Shown: positions 7,832 to 15,642, counted from the stretch's first letter. The stretch: 48,981 bases of DNA from Nocardiopsis potens DSM 45234 (GCF_000341105.1 NZ_ANBB01000010.1:1-48981); one strand, 5' to 3'. A program made the numbers and translations. The notes: a model not told the origin generated them from the sequence alone.

Positions 7832-9244
7832 GTGGCCGGATCCGATTCTCGCCCCTCGGAGGGGGGCTCCGAGGCCAGCCTCGCCCACGTGTTGCTGATC
7901 GCCGGGGCCGCGGCCATGGGCGGGTTCCTGTTCGGCTACGACAGCTCGGTGATCAACGGCGCGGTCGACGCCGTCCAGGAGCGGTTCGGGGTGGGGGCGG
8001 GCGTCACCGGGCTGACCGTGGCGGCGGCGCTGCTCGGTTCGGCGGTGGGCGCCGGCATCGCCGGCGGCGCGGCCGACCGGATCGGCCGGATCCGCGTCAT
8101 GCAGCTGGCCGGGGTGCTGTTCGTGGTCAGCGCGGTGGGTTCGGCGCTGCCGTTCGCCATCTGGGACCTGGCGATCTGGCGGGTGGTGGGCGGCATCGCG
8201 ATCGGCATCGCCTCGGTGATCGCGCCGACCTACATCGCCGAGGTGTCTCCGGCGGCCTACCGGGGGCGGCTGGCGTCGATGCAGCAGCTGGCGATCGTGC
8301 TCGGCATCGCCGTCTCCCAGCTGGTCAACTACGCGCTGGCGGCGCTGGCGGGCGGCAGTGCGCTGGGCCGGCTCGGCCCGCTGGAGGCCTGGCAGTGGAT
8401 GCTGGGGGCGGAGGCGGCCCCGGCGCTGCTGTACATCCTGCTGTCGCTGGTCATCCCGGAGTCGCCGCGCTACCTGGTGCGGGTGGGGCGGACGGACCGG
8501 GCCCGCGCGGTGCTGGCCGAGGTGGAGGGCGGCGACGTGGAGGGGCGCATCGCCGAGATCCGGGACGCCCTGGGGACGGAGGTCAAGCCGAGGCTGAGCG
8601 ACCTGCGGGGCCCGTTCCTGCTGCTGCCGATCGTGTGGACCGGCATGGCGATCTCGGCGTTCCAGCAGCTGGTGGGGATCAACGTCATCTTCTACTACTC
8701 GTCGTCGCTGTGGCGGTCGGTGGGGGTGAACGAGAGCGACTCGCTGCTGCTGAGCCTGTTCACCTCGGTGGTGAACATCGTGGGCACCTTCATCGCCATC
8801 GGCCTGGTGGACCGGATCGGCCGCAGGCCGCTGCTGCTGGTCGGCTCGGCGGGCATGGCGGTGGCCCTGGCGGTGACCGGCTACGCCTTCTCCCACGCCG
8901 AGGTGGTGGAGGCGCAGGCGTCGCTGCCGTTCCTGTGGGGCGCGGTGGCGCTCACCTCGGCCAGTGCGTTCGTGCTGTTCTTCGCGCTGTCCTGGGGCGT
9001 GGTGACCTGGGTGCTGCTCGGCGAGATGTTCCCGCTGCGCATCCGCGCGGCCGCGATGGCGGTGGCCACGGCGACCCAGTGGATCGCCAACTGGCTGGTC
9101 ACCGTCACCTTCCCGGCGCTGCGGGACTGGAACCTGCCCGGCACGTACATGCTCTACACCGCCTTCGCGGTGCTGTCGTTCTTCTTCGTGCTCCGCTACG
9201 TCGCCGAGACGAAGGGCAAGACCCTGGAGGAGATGGGCAGGTGA
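7832..9244 (+). CDS. Sugar-porter family MFS transporter
   Basis: 470 residues with twelve predicted membrane helices; a proton-coupled sugar uptake protein of the XylE/GlcP type in the cytoplasmic membrane. Diagnostic motifs occur in order: GGFLFGYDSSVINGA in helix 1, ADRIGRIRVM after helix 2, VAPTYIAEVSP-like IAPTYIAEVSPAAYRGR, PESPRYLVRVGR after helix 6, QQLVGINVIFYYSSSLW in helix 7 (sugar-contacting QQ and N residues), VDRIGRRPLLL, the GEMFPLRIR loop and the C-terminal ETKGKTLEEM. GTG at 7832 is chosen because GAGGAGGAG precedes it by about 6 bases; the upstream frame contains no better start. Glucose or xylose is likely but cannot be decided. A 34-bp palindrome follows the stop codon. 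Confidence 0.93.
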   Translation: MAGSDSRPSEGGSEASLAHVLLIAGAAAMGGFLFGYDSSVINGAVDAVQERFGVGAGVTGLTVAAALLGSAVGAGIAGGAADRIGRIRVMQLAGVLFVVSAVGSALPFAIWDLAIWRVVGGIAIGIASVIAPTYIAEVSPAAYRGRLASMQQLAIVLGIAVSQLVNYALAALAGGSALGRLGPLEAWQWMLGAEAAPALLYILLSLVIPESPRYLVRVGRTDRARAVLAEVEGGDVEGRIAEIRDALGTEVKPRLSDLRGPFLLLPIVWTGMAISAFQQLVGINVIFYYSSSLWRSVGVNESDSLLLSLFTSVVNIVGTFIAIGLVDRIGRRPLLLVGSAGMAVALAVTGYAFSHAEVVEAQASLPFLWGAVALTSASAFVLFFALSWGVVTWVLLGEMFPLRIRAAAMAVATATQWIANWLVTVTFPALRDWNLPGTYMLYTAFAVLSFFFVLRYVAETKGKTLEEMGR

Positions 9245-9246
9245 GG

Positions 9247-9280
9247 CGGTGGGGGCGGCCCGCGCGGGCCGCCCCCACCG
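9247..9280. terminator. Bidirectional terminator palindrome
   Basis: A perfect 34-bp palindrome between the stop codons of the convergent MFS and VOC genes, with 17-bp arms starting CGGTGGGGGCGG. Confidence 0.75.
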
Positions 9281-9286
9281 GTGCGG

Positions 9287-9730
9287 TCAGAGGCCGTAGA
9301 TGCCCTCGGTCAGCGCCACGGGCGGGCCCGCGCTGCCCTTGGCGACGTCCCAGTCCCAGAACTCCACGACGTTCCCGTCGGGGTCGGTGACGTAGGCGGA
9401 GCGGGTCCGACCTCCGAACTCGACCTCGTCGACGGTGTGGCCGTGGGAGCGGATCCGCTCGACGATGCCCGGGTACTCCTCCCGGTCGACGTGCACGGCG
9501 TAGTGGACGTGCACGCCGCCGCGCCCGCGGGAGATGCCGATCTGGGGGCGCCAGAGCCCGATGCGGGTGGTGCCGGCCAGGACCCACACCGCTTCGCGGT
9601 GGTTCCACTGCGGGCCGGACCAGCGCTCGATGACGGGGAAGTCGAGCACCCCGCTGTAGAAGCGCTCCGCGGCCTGCAGGTCCTTGACCTCCAGGACGAG
9701 TTCGTTGACGCCGTTCACCCGTGCGGCCAT
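9287..9730 (-). CDS. VOC (glyoxalase/dioxygenase-fold) protein
   Basis: 147 residues. It has the paired beta-alpha-beta-beta-beta modules of the vicinal oxygen chelate fold: NELVLEVKDLQAAERFYSGVLDF at the start, VHVHYAVHVDREEY in the middle, and SAYVTDPDGNVVEFWDWD at the end. H and E residues in HVHYAVHV and VVEFWDW are at the usual metal-ligand positions. ATG at 9730 follows AGGAGG. It is divergent from a CxC-containing ArsR gene across 94 bases that hold a clear operator dyad. VOC enzymes in this arrangement are sometimes metalloid- or electrophile-induced, but the Cys pair of ArsI/CadI is absent, so I do not call it that. Confidence 0.85.
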   Translation of the reverse strand: MAARVNGVNELVLEVKDLQAAERFYSGVLDFPVIERWSGPQWNHREAVWVLAGTTRIGLWRPQIGISRGRGGVHVHYAVHVDREEYPGIVERIRSHGHTVDEVEFGGRTRSAYVTDPDGNVVEFWDWDVAKGSAGPPVALTEGIYGL

Positions 9731-9778
9731 GGCCTTGCCTCCTGTCCCCGCCGCGCGGCGGGAATATAGGGAATCGCC

Positions 9779-9818
9779 TATTTAGTCCTCTGACTATATA
9801 GAGTGCGCGCGATACCCT
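9779..9818 (+). promoter_or_regulatory. ArsR operator and leaderless promoter between VOC and ArsR genes
   Basis: Nine-base arms TATTTAGTC (9779-9787) and GACTATATA (9792-9800) match at 8 of 9 positions around a CTCT spacer. The dyad overlaps a -35-like CTGACT (9790-9795). A 17-base spacer leads to TACCCT (9813-9818), six bases before the GTG at 9825. Repressor binding here could silence both divergent genes. Confidence 0.65.
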
Positions 9819-9824
9819 GTCAAC

Positions 9825-10151
9825 GTGCCTTCCACCGCCGCCCCCGCCGCCCCGGACACGGACACCGCCTCCGCCGGCGACGAGTCCGCCGTCCGGCGGT
9901 TCCGCGCCCTGGGCCACCCGGTGCGCCTGGGGATCCTCCGCCGGCTCGCCCGCACCCCCGACACCTGCGCCTGCGACTTCGCCGAGGTCTTCGACGTCAG
10001 CCAGCCCACCATCAGCCAGCACCTGAAGGTGCTGCGCGAGGCCGGCCTGGTCACCTCGGTGCGCCGCGGCAACCAGATCTGCTATTCCTCGGCCCCCGGA
10101 TCCCTGGCCGAACTGCGCGCGCTGCTCGGCGCCCTGGCCCCGGAGGACTGA
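9825..10151 (+). CDS. ArsR/SmtB-family transcriptional regulator with CxC motif
   Basis: 108 residues. Winged helix: FRALGHPVRLGILRRLARTP, then CACDFAEVFDVSQPTISQHLKVLREAGLV (helices 3-5, DNA recognition), then the wing VRRGNQICYSS. The Cys-Ala-Cys pair lies just before recognition helix 3, the place of the ELCVCDL metal box of ArsR/CadC sensors. A thiol-based metal or metalloid sensor, or an electrophile sensor, is plausible. GTG at 9825 lies six bases after TACCCT, has no Shine-Dalgarno site, and is probably the first base of a leaderless message. It is likely self-regulated through the dyad at 9779-9800, and likely also controls the divergent VOC gene. Confidence 0.88.
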   Translation: MPSTAAPAAPDTDTASAGDESAVRRFRALGHPVRLGILRRLARTPDTCACDFAEVFDVSQPTISQHLKVLREAGLVTSVRRGNQICYSSAPGSLAELRALLGALAPED

Positions 10152-10254
10152 CCGCCGGGGCCGCGATCCCCCTCTTCCCCGAGGAGATCCGGGCGGCCCG
10201 GCGGCGGAGCGGTGCGGCCCGGGGGATCGGCACCGGGACCGGCGGAACCGGCGT

Positions 10255-10270
10255 TGAGTACCGGTACTCA
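10255..10270 (+). promoter_or_regulatory. Perfect 16-bp palindrome upstream of a membrane-protein gene
   Basis: TGAGTACCGGTACTCA is a perfect dyad ending 35 bases before the ATG at 10306. It has the size and symmetry of a TetR- or MerR-type operator. No regulator of those families is adjacent; the nearest are two ArsR genes. Confidence 0.6.
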
Positions 10271-10305
10271 CGCGCTCCCGACGGCGGCCGCGACAGGATG
10301 GGCAC

Positions 10306-10803
10306 ATGGACGAGACGATGCGGACCCGCTCCCGCAAGAACCCCGCCCTCCCCCTGGCGGGAGGGATCGCCCTGCTGGCCGGGGCCGCCCCCGCGGCCTG
10401 GTGGGCCGCCCGCACCTCCCCCGAGGAGGCGGCCGCCCGCCACGGCCATCCGCTCGGCGAGGCCGAGTACGCCGTCGAGCCGCTGCCGCTCCCGGACTGG
10501 GCGGTGCACGCGGCCGGCCTGGGCGGCGCCGCCGTCGCGCTGGCCGCCGCGGCGCTGCTGGCCTGGGGGATCTCCACCGGCCGGATCGAGCGGGTGTGGG
10601 GGCCGGTGCTGGTCTGCCTGCTGCCGCTCCCGGTGATGGCCGGCCTGTGGTGGGCGATCGCGACCGCGCCCGTCATCGGCGCCAACATCGGCCTGGGGCT
10701 GGCGACCTGGGCCTTCCCGCCGCTCGCCGCGGTCTTCCTGGCGACCGCGGCCACCATCGCGGTCCTGTCCCGGCGGCGGCGCGCCGGCCGGACCGCCTCC
10801 TGA
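10306..10803 (+). CDS. Small integral membrane protein, unknown
   Basis: 165 residues with four probable membrane helices at about residues 14-34, 66-88, 97-118 and 126-152. A short extracytoplasmic segment between helices 1 and 2 contains Glu, Pro and His (HGHPLGEAEYAVEPLPLP). The C-terminus is Arg-rich (SRRRRAGR), which predicts a cytoplasmic end. I do not recognise the family and give no function. AGGATGGG lies just upstream of the ATG. A perfect 16-bp palindrome at 10255-10270 suggests the gene is under specific repression or activation. It stands alone between two ArsR-family genes transcribed the same way. Confidence 0.7.
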   Translation: MDETMRTRSRKNPALPLAGGIALLAGAAPAAWWAARTSPEEAAARHGHPLGEAEYAVEPLPLPDWAVHAAGLGGAAVALAAAALLAWGISTGRIERVWGPVLVCLLPLPVMAGLWWAIATAPVIGANIGLGLATWAFPPLAAVFLATAATIAVLSRRRRAGRTAS

Positions 10804-10877
10804 ACCGCGCGGGCACCACCGGAGAGGACGGCTCCGGCGGTGCCCGCGCCCCTTCCCGTCCGGCGCACCCCTTCCGC

Positions 10878-10900
10878 TTATATTCCATCTCGGTTATATT
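10878..10900 (+). promoter_or_regulatory. Repeated TTATATT boxes and leaderless -10
   Basis: TTATATT occurs at 10878-10884 and again at 10894-10900. The second contains TATATT six bases before ATG 10907, the spacing of a leaderless -10. The direct repeat, 16 bases apart, may be the binding site of the ArsR product itself. Confidence 0.55.
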
Positions 10901-10906
10901 GCCGGC

Positions 10907-11233
10907 ATGGTATTCGAGGTGCTGGCCGAACCGCGGCGCAGGCAGATCCTGGACATCCTGCGCACCGGAGAGCAGCGCGTCGGCGACCTGGTCGACCGGC
11001 TCCGGCTGACCCAGCCCGCGGTCTCCAAGCACCTGGCGGTGCTGCGCGACGCCGGGCTGGTCGAGGTGCGCCCGGACGCCCAGCGGCGCTGGTACCGACT
11101 GCGCCCGGAGCCGCTGGAGGAGCTCGACGCCTGGCTGGCCCCCTACCGGGCGCTGTGGGAGGACCGGCTGGACGCCCTGGAGCGGCGCCTGGACGCCATG
11201 CCCGATGACACGCCCGGGAAGGGGAGCACGTGA
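10907..11233 (+). CDS. ArsR-family regulator (SRPBCC-linked type)
   Basis: 108 residues. Typical ArsR winged helix: FEVLAEPRRRQILDILRTGEQRVGDLV, then RLTQPAVSKHLAVLRDAGLVEVR (recognition helix), then QRRWYRLRPEPLEELDAWL and a C-terminal helix. There are no cysteines, so it is not a metal sensor of the classic kind. This subtype commonly precedes an AHSA1/SRPBCC gene, as here, and probably responds to a small molecule or acts with its partner. No Shine-Dalgarno site; the ATG is six bases after TATATT, so a leaderless message is likely. Its stop codon overlaps the next start (TGATG), so the two are one operon. Confidence 0.9.
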   Translation: MVFEVLAEPRRRQILDILRTGEQRVGDLVDRLRLTQPAVSKHLAVLRDAGLVEVRPDAQRRWYRLRPEPLEELDAWLAPYRALWEDRLDALERRLDAMPDDTPGKGST

Positions 11234-12189
11234 TGGAACGGCCCAAGGCGGTCCTGCGGACCATCGGCGGGGAGCCGGTACTGCGCTTCGAGCGCCGGAT
11301 CGCCCACCCGCCGGAGAAGGTGTGGCGGGCGGTGTCCGACCCCGCCGAACTGGCGCACTGGTTCCCGGCCGAGGTGCGGACCGAGCCGCGCGCGGGCGCG
11401 CCGGTACGGTTCGCCTTCCCCGGCGAGGACCCGAACGGCGGCGGCGCGGGGAAGGTGCTGGAGTACGACCCGCCCAGGGTGCACGCCTTCACCTGGGAGC
11501 AGGACGTGCTCCGCTTCGAGCTCTTCCCCGACGGGGAGGGAGGCTGCCTGCTGGTGTTCACCCACACCGTCGGCGGCGGCGCCCCGGGCCTGCTCACCGC
11601 CGGGCGCGCCGCGTACGGCTGGGACACCTGCCTGGCCGCCCTGGAGGACCGGCTGGCCGGCGCGGAGCCCGCCCCTCCCGGCGGGATGCTGGAAGGAGTG
11701 GAGGGCTACGTCGCCCGGTTCGGCCTCGACCAGGGCGAGGTGCGGCCGGGCGGGGACGGCGGCGGCACCGTGCACTTCGCCCGCGACCTGGGCTGGGCTC
11801 CGGTGGAGAAGGCCTGGGAGATCCTGTCCGGCGGCGGGTCCGCCGAGCCCGGGGGCGAGCCGCCGGCCGGGTTCACCAACGCCTACGTGCCGCCGGGCCG
11901 GATCTCCGCGGCCGAACCCCCGCACCTGCTCGAATACGCCTGGCTGCACGAGGGGGAGCCGGCCGGAGCGGTCCGCTGGGAGCTGGTGCACGCCCCCGAG
12001 ACCGGCACCCGGGTGGAGCTGGCGCAGACCGTCCCGGCCCGCCTCTCAGAGGCGCTGCCCACCGCGCTGGCCGCCTGGCAGACCCAGCTGGAGATCCTGT
12101 TCGCCGCGGTGCACGGCGAGGTGCGCCGCCCCTGGCCCGAGGAGCGCACCGCCGAGCTGGAGCGGATGTACGCCGAGCGGCTGGGCTGA
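11233..12189 (+). CDS. Two-domain SRPBCC (AHSA1-like) protein
   Basis: 318 residues with two SRPBCC modules. Module 1 (about residues 12-155) opens LRFERRIAHPPEKVWRAVSDPAELAHWFPAEV, continues FAFPGEDPNG and ends at YGWDTCLAALEDRLAG. Module 2 (about 165-318) is more divergent and keeps LLEYAWLHEGEPAGAVRWELV and LPTALAAWQTQLEILFAAV. These helix-grip proteins bind hydrophobic ligands or assist proteins; the ligand here is unknown. ATG at 11233 is preferred over GTG at 11230 because GGGGAG is better spaced. It is translationally coupled to the ArsR gene. The domain duplication is less usual than the single-domain copy at 15643-16122 in this window. Confidence 0.87.
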   Translation: MERPKAVLRTIGGEPVLRFERRIAHPPEKVWRAVSDPAELAHWFPAEVRTEPRAGAPVRFAFPGEDPNGGGAGKVLEYDPPRVHAFTWEQDVLRFELFPDGEGGCLLVFTHTVGGGAPGLLTAGRAAYGWDTCLAALEDRLAGAEPAPPGGMLEGVEGYVARFGLDQGEVRPGGDGGGTVHFARDLGWAPVEKAWEILSGGGSAEPGGEPPAGFTNAYVPPGRISAAEPPHLLEYAWLHEGEPAGAVRWELVHAPETGTRVELAQTVPARLSEALPTALAAWQTQLEILFAAVHGEVRRPWPEERTAELERMYAERLG

Positions 12190-12236
12190 GCCGCCGCCCC
12201 GGCCGGGAAGGGCGCCCCCGGCCGGGGCTGAACCGC

Positions 12237-12278
12237 GCCGGGGAGGGCGGGGCCCGCCGGTGCCCCGCCCTCCCCGGC
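12237..12278. terminator. Strong bidirectional terminator
   Basis: Perfect 17-bp arms (12237-12253 and 12262-12278, GCCGGGGAGGGCGGGGC and complement) around an 8-base loop, between two convergent genes. Confidence 0.8.
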
Positions 12279-12304
12279 CTTCCGCGCGCCCGGAGGCGGC
12301 GGAG

Positions 12305-12940
12305 TCACCCGGTCTTGCTCTTGGCGCCGCCCTTGGAGCGGGAGCCGGTGCGGATCCCGCCGACCCCGACCGCCCGGCGGATCAGCGAGTCGTCCTCGGC
12401 CGTGTCGATCAGGGCCATCGCGTAGTCGGCGCGGGGGAGCCGGTGGTCGCCGCCGGTGGCGTCGGCCTCGAAGTCGGTGTGCACCTTCCCGGCCCCGGCG
12501 TCGTCGGTGAGCATGGAGCCGCGCACGACGGTCCAGTCCAGCTCGCTCATCTCCAGCATGCCCTCGGCGCGGGCCAGGTCGGCGTAGGAGGTGCGGAGCA
12601 GGATCCACATCACCGCCACCACCGCCTTGGGGCGGGTGGCGACGATGGAGCGGCTGCTGGTCATCACCAGGCGCTTCACCCCGGCCTCGGCCATGGCGGG
12701 GATCAGGGCGCGCAGGATCGCGCTGGATCCCACGGCGGAGACGACCGCGTCCTGGCCCTGCAGCGCCTCGCGCAGGACCTTCGGGTCGGTGGCGTCGCCG
12801 CGGACCTCGGCCTGCGGGGCGCGCCCCGGGCCCTGGAGCGGGCGGCGCGCCAGCGAGGTCACGGTGTGGCCACGCCCGACCGCCTGGTCGACGACGAGCC
12901 GGCCGGTCCGGCCGGCGGCTCCGATGACGAGGATCTTCAT
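12305..12940 (-). CDS. NAD(P)-binding atypical SDR / NmrA-like protein
   Basis: 211 residues. The N-terminus MKILVIGAAGRTGRLVVDQAVGRGH carries the Rossmann G-x-x-G-x-x-G loop. GDATDPKVLREALQGQDAVVSAVGSS and LVMTSSRSIV follow the atypical short-chain dehydrogenase pattern, and LDWTVVRGSMLTDD matches the '(D/E)WTIVRP' segment. The catalytic Tyr-x3-Lys is not clear, so it may be a redox-sensing or epimerase-like protein rather than a classic dehydrogenase. ATG at 12940 has AAAGGA upstream. The PadR gene lies upstream in the same direction with a 97-base gap; co-regulation is plausible. Confidence 0.85.
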   Translation of the reverse strand: MKILVIGAAGRTGRLVVDQAVGRGHTVTSLARRPLQGPGRAPQAEVRGDATDPKVLREALQGQDAVVSAVGSSAILRALIPAMAEAGVKRLVMTSSRSIVATRPKAVVAVMWILLRTSYADLARAEGMLEMSELDWTVVRGSMLTDDAGAGKVHTDFEADATGGDHRLPRADYAMALIDTAEDDSLIRRAVGVGGIRTGSRSKGGAKSKTG

Positions 12941-13037
12941 GGTGGTCCTTTCGATGGGCGCCCCGCTCCCGTGTGGGCGGAGCCGACTTCCGGGCGGGCG
13001 ACCGCCGTGCCCGGGCCCGCGGGCCTCCCGTTCACGG

Positions 13038-13676
13038 TCAGCCGCCGCGGGGCTCCGCTCCGGGGCCGTGCGGCTCCGGGTCGGATCCCGGAACGGGCAG
13101 GCCGGCGAAGCCGGCGGGCGCATCGAGGCCTCCCGCGTCCAGGTCGTCGGCCAGGGCCGAGACCCAGTCCCGCTCGGCGGCGATGCGGGCCGCCTCGTAC
13201 TCGTTCTCGATCAGGAGGAGGCGCGGCAGCCTCCCTTCCGCCTCACCCAGGGCCCGGGCCAGCTCCGCGTGCTGCTCGGCCAGGTCCTTGACCCGGTCGC
13301 GCAGGGCGGCCGCGGCCTCGCCCGGCTGCAGCACCCCGAGGAAGGACAGTGCCGCCACGAGCGGCGTGGTGTCCCGGTCGGGGGTGCGCAGCAGGCGCAG
13401 CTCCCGGTCGCGCAGGGCGGCGCGCCCGTCCGGGGTGATCGCGTAGACGGTGCGCTCGGGGCGGGCCCCGCCGCGGGTCGTCCCCACCGCTTCGACCAGG
13501 CCGTCCCGGTGCAGCCGCTCGACCGCGTGGTACATGCTCCGCGGCAGGCCGGTGACGAAGTCCTTGTGCGTGCCGACCATCATCCGGTGCATCTCGTAGG
13601 TGTGCCGGGGCCCGGTCGTCAGCAGCGCGAGAACGGTCAGCCCGGTCAGGTCCCGGTCCGATCGGCGCAGTGCCAT
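13038..13676 (-). CDS. PadR-family transcriptional regulator
   Basis: 212 residues. N-terminal PadR winged helix: LTGLTVLALLTTGPRHTYEMHRMM, then LPRSMYHAVERLHRDGLVEAVGTTRGGARPERTVYAITPDGRAAL, followed by a long C-terminal helical dimerisation segment (RVKDLAEQHAELARALGEAE). The tail is Pro/Gly-rich. PadR proteins repress detoxification and efflux genes in response to phenolics and other small molecules. ATG at 13676 follows AGGAGG. An inverted repeat upstream (13688-13727) overlaps this region and is a likely autoregulatory site. The downstream NAD(P)-binding gene is the most likely second target. Confidence 0.9.
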   Translation of the reverse strand: MALRRSDRDLTGLTVLALLTTGPRHTYEMHRMMVGTHKDFVTGLPRSMYHAVERLHRDGLVEAVGTTRGGARPERTVYAITPDGRAALRDRELRLLRTPDRDTTPLVAALSFLGVLQPGEAAAALRDRVKDLAEQHAELARALGEAEGRLPRLLLIENEYEAARIAAERDWVSALADDLDAGGLDAPAGFAGLPVPGSDPEPHGPGAEPRGG

Positions 13677-13687
13677 GCGCGCCTCCT

Positions 13688-13727
13688 CATATATTGCTTA
13701 CTTCATTATGGCGGCGTGCACTATATG
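13688..13727 (-). promoter_or_regulatory. Inverted repeat upstream of the PadR gene
   Basis: CATATATTGC (13688-13697) faces GCACTATATG (13718-13727), complementary at 9 of 10 positions across 20 bases. The A/T-rich ATAT half-sites resemble PadR operators and stand out in this GC-rich DNA. Confidence 0.6.
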
Positions 13728-13894
13728 GAGGCAAGGGGGCGGGCAGTGGCGCCGGTCACGGGAGGGCGGCGTGCGGCCTGTCCGGGACCGCCGCCCGGCC
13801 GCGGGGCGGCGGTCGGGGCGCGCACGGCGGCGCCCGGCCGGCCGTCGCCGCCTGCGGGGGCGGGACGGCCGGCCGGGCGCCGCGGGGAGCGGGG

Positions 13895-14599
13895 TCAGCG
13901 CATCGCGTAGGCGGAGGCCGGGTCGGCCGAGGGGGCCTGCGGGTACGGGTACGGCGGGTGCGGCGGGCCCGCGGAGCCGGGCCGCACCGGGGCGACCGGG
14001 GAGAGGAAGGCCTTGGCGAAACCCGCGTTGAGCTGGGCGAGGAAGCGCAGCACCACGGGCAGCAGCAGCGCGAAGAGCGCGCCCAGCACCAGGTGGAAGG
14101 CGATCCCGGTGCGCAGGTCGCCGCCGTGGCCGAGCAGCTCGGGCAGGCCCTGGTTGCCGGGGATCCGGTGCAGCGCCCAGCCGTAGGCGGGGTAGAGCAG
14201 GCCGCCGATGGCCACCGCCCACCAGGAGACGGTGATCGCGAAGGAGGCCACCGCGAGCGGCAGGCGCAGGATGCCGTGGCCCAGGTCCATCCAGCTCTGC
14301 CCGCAGGTCAGCGGGGTGATCCCGGCGCGGAACCAGCCGGCCCCCTCGGGCGGGCGCCGGTAGCGCGGCGCGTCGATGGGGCGGGCCAGCACCTCCGCGG
14401 ACGCCTGCCGCTCGACGGCGGCGAACCCCCGCGCGATGATCAGGGCCAGGCCCAGCGCGAACAGCCCGCCCACGATCACCGCGGTGCCGAGCCCGGCGGC
14501 GAACACCGGCACCAGCAGGCAGAAGGAGACGACAGCGAGGGGGAACCCGGTGATCAGGTAGCGGGTGTCGGCGCCGGCGCGGCGGATGATGTTCGACAT
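13895..14599 (-). CDS. Stand-alone 'Sensor' domain membrane protein
   Basis: 234 residues. It matches the putative sensor region that precedes histidine-kinase domains in actinomycetes: two N-terminal helices (FPLAVVSFCLLVPVFAAGLGTAVIVGGLFALGLALI split around residue 33), an ARGFAAVERQASAEVLARPIDAPRYR linker, then two more helices near 102-125 and 158-180. No dimerisation, HisKA or ATPase segment follows; the C-terminus is a Pro/Tyr tail. It is therefore either a kinase-less sensor/partner protein or a trimmed kinase. No response regulator is adjacent. The start at 14599 begins the recognisable domain; a longer frame upstream would run through the inverted repeat at 14658-14678. Confidence 0.75.
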   Translation of the reverse strand: MSNIIRRAGADTRYLITGFPLAVVSFCLLVPVFAAGLGTAVIVGGLFALGLALIIARGFAAVERQASAEVLARPIDAPRYRRPPEGAGWFRAGITPLTCGQSWMDLGHGILRLPLAVASFAITVSWWAVAIGGLLYPAYGWALHRIPGNQGLPELLGHGGDLRTGIAFHLVLGALFALLLPVVLRFLAQLNAGFAKAFLSPVAPVRPGSAGPPHPPYPYPQAPSADPASAYAMR

Positions 14600-14941
14600 G
14601 CCGGCAACGCTACGCAGCGCGCGGGCGGCGGGCACTACTCCGCTCGCCCGTCTCCATGGTGGTGCGCACTCCACCACCGCCCGGCGGAGCCGCTCGCCTC
14701 CGACCGGTGCGGGTGGTCCGCCGTCCGCGCTCGGCGCGCGGAACCCGCACCGGACGCGCTCCCGCCCCTCGGCGCTCCGCGGCCGGTCCGGCGGGGTGGC
14801 CGGCCCCGGGGCGCGGCCCGAGGGCCGGATCCGGGGGAGCGCCCCGCCGTGGGCGGAGGGGCGGGCGGAGGGGCCGGTGGAGTCCGCCCCGGCCCGGGCC
14901 GGCGCCCTGCGCCGTCGGGCCTCATCGCGGGCGGCGGGCGG
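14600..14941. other. Intergenic region with a 7-7-7 inverted repeat
   Basis: No gene supported. GGTGGTG (14658-14664) and CACCACC (14672-14678) are perfect arms around a 7-base spacer, 59 bases upstream of the Sensor-domain gene, and could be its operator. The rest is GC-rich sequence in which I see nothing definite. Confidence 0.5.
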
Positions 14942-15334
14942 TCAGGGGCGGCGGCGGGCCAGGACGCAGAACTCGTTCCCCTCCGGGTCGGCGAGGACCA
15001 CCCAGCTCTCGTCGCCCTGGCCGACGTCGGCGTGCCGTGCACCCAGGTCGAGCAGGCGGCGGACCTCTTCGTCCTGCTCCCTGTCGGACGGGCTGACGTC
15101 GATGTGCACCCTGTTCTTGACGGTCTTGCCCTCGGGCACCCGCGCGAACGTCAGCACCGGCGGCACCGGGCCGGCGCGCTCCCCGCCCCCGGGGCCCGCG
15201 GGCGGGCCGATCGTGACGACCAGGCCGCCCTCCTCTTCGCCGTGCACCTCGTAGCCGAGGACCGAGCACCAGAACCGGGCGAGGCGGCCGGGGTCGGCGC
15301 AGTCGATCTCGAGCTCGGTGAACCTGCTGGCCAT
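14942..15334 (-). CDS. VOC-family protein (glyoxalase-like domain)
   Basis: 130 residues. MASRFTELEIDCADPGRLARFWCSVLGYEVH is the standard opening of the 'glyoxalase-like' VOC group of actinomycetes. KNRVHIDVSPSDREQDEEVRRLLDLGAR and WVVLADPEGNEFCVLARR complete two half-domains. His in RVHIDV and Glu in GNEFCV are at ligand positions. The longer upstream frame (to 15391) lacks a better start; 15334 begins at the conserved first strand and has GAGAGGG upstream. Function is unknown. It is monocistronic as far as I can see. Confidence 0.85.
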   Translation of the reverse strand: MASRFTELEIDCADPGRLARFWCSVLGYEVHGEEEGGLVVTIGPPAGPGGGERAGPVPPVLTFARVPEGKTVKNRVHIDVSPSDREQDEEVRRLLDLGARHADVGQGDESWVVLADPEGNEFCVLARRRP

Positions 15335-15642
15335 CCCGGACCGCCCTCTCGGTGAAAGGCCCGCCCCGCTCCGGGCGGACCCGTCGGACATCCGACCGCT
15401 TCCGGCGCCGGTGCGGCCCCGGGGCCCGGCGGGGAGAAGGCCGGAGAGGACCGGCGCCCCGTGCGGGCCACCGGGAGCGTACCGCGGCGCCGCCGCGCCG
15501 TTCCATCCGTTTCCCGCGCGTCCCCGGGGAACCCGGCTCCCCGGGACGCCCGGGGAACCGGGCGAGGGGCCGGCCGGAGAGCCGGCCCGGAGGGCGGCGC
15601 GCGGGGCGGCGGGACCCGGAGGCCCGCCGCCCCGCGCCGCTC
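15335..15642. other. Intergenic region with terminators
   Basis: No gene. The right end holds the terminator of the leftward SRPBCC gene (15600-15636) and several shorter G/C dyads (for example near 15568-15590). The left end is the promoter region of the VOC gene. Confidence 0.5.
15600..15636 (-). terminator. Terminator of the ArsR-SRPBCC operon
   Basis: Fourteen-bp perfect arms (CGCGGGGCGGCGGG and complement) with a 9-base loop, six bases beyond the leftward stop codon at 15643. Confidence 0.7.
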
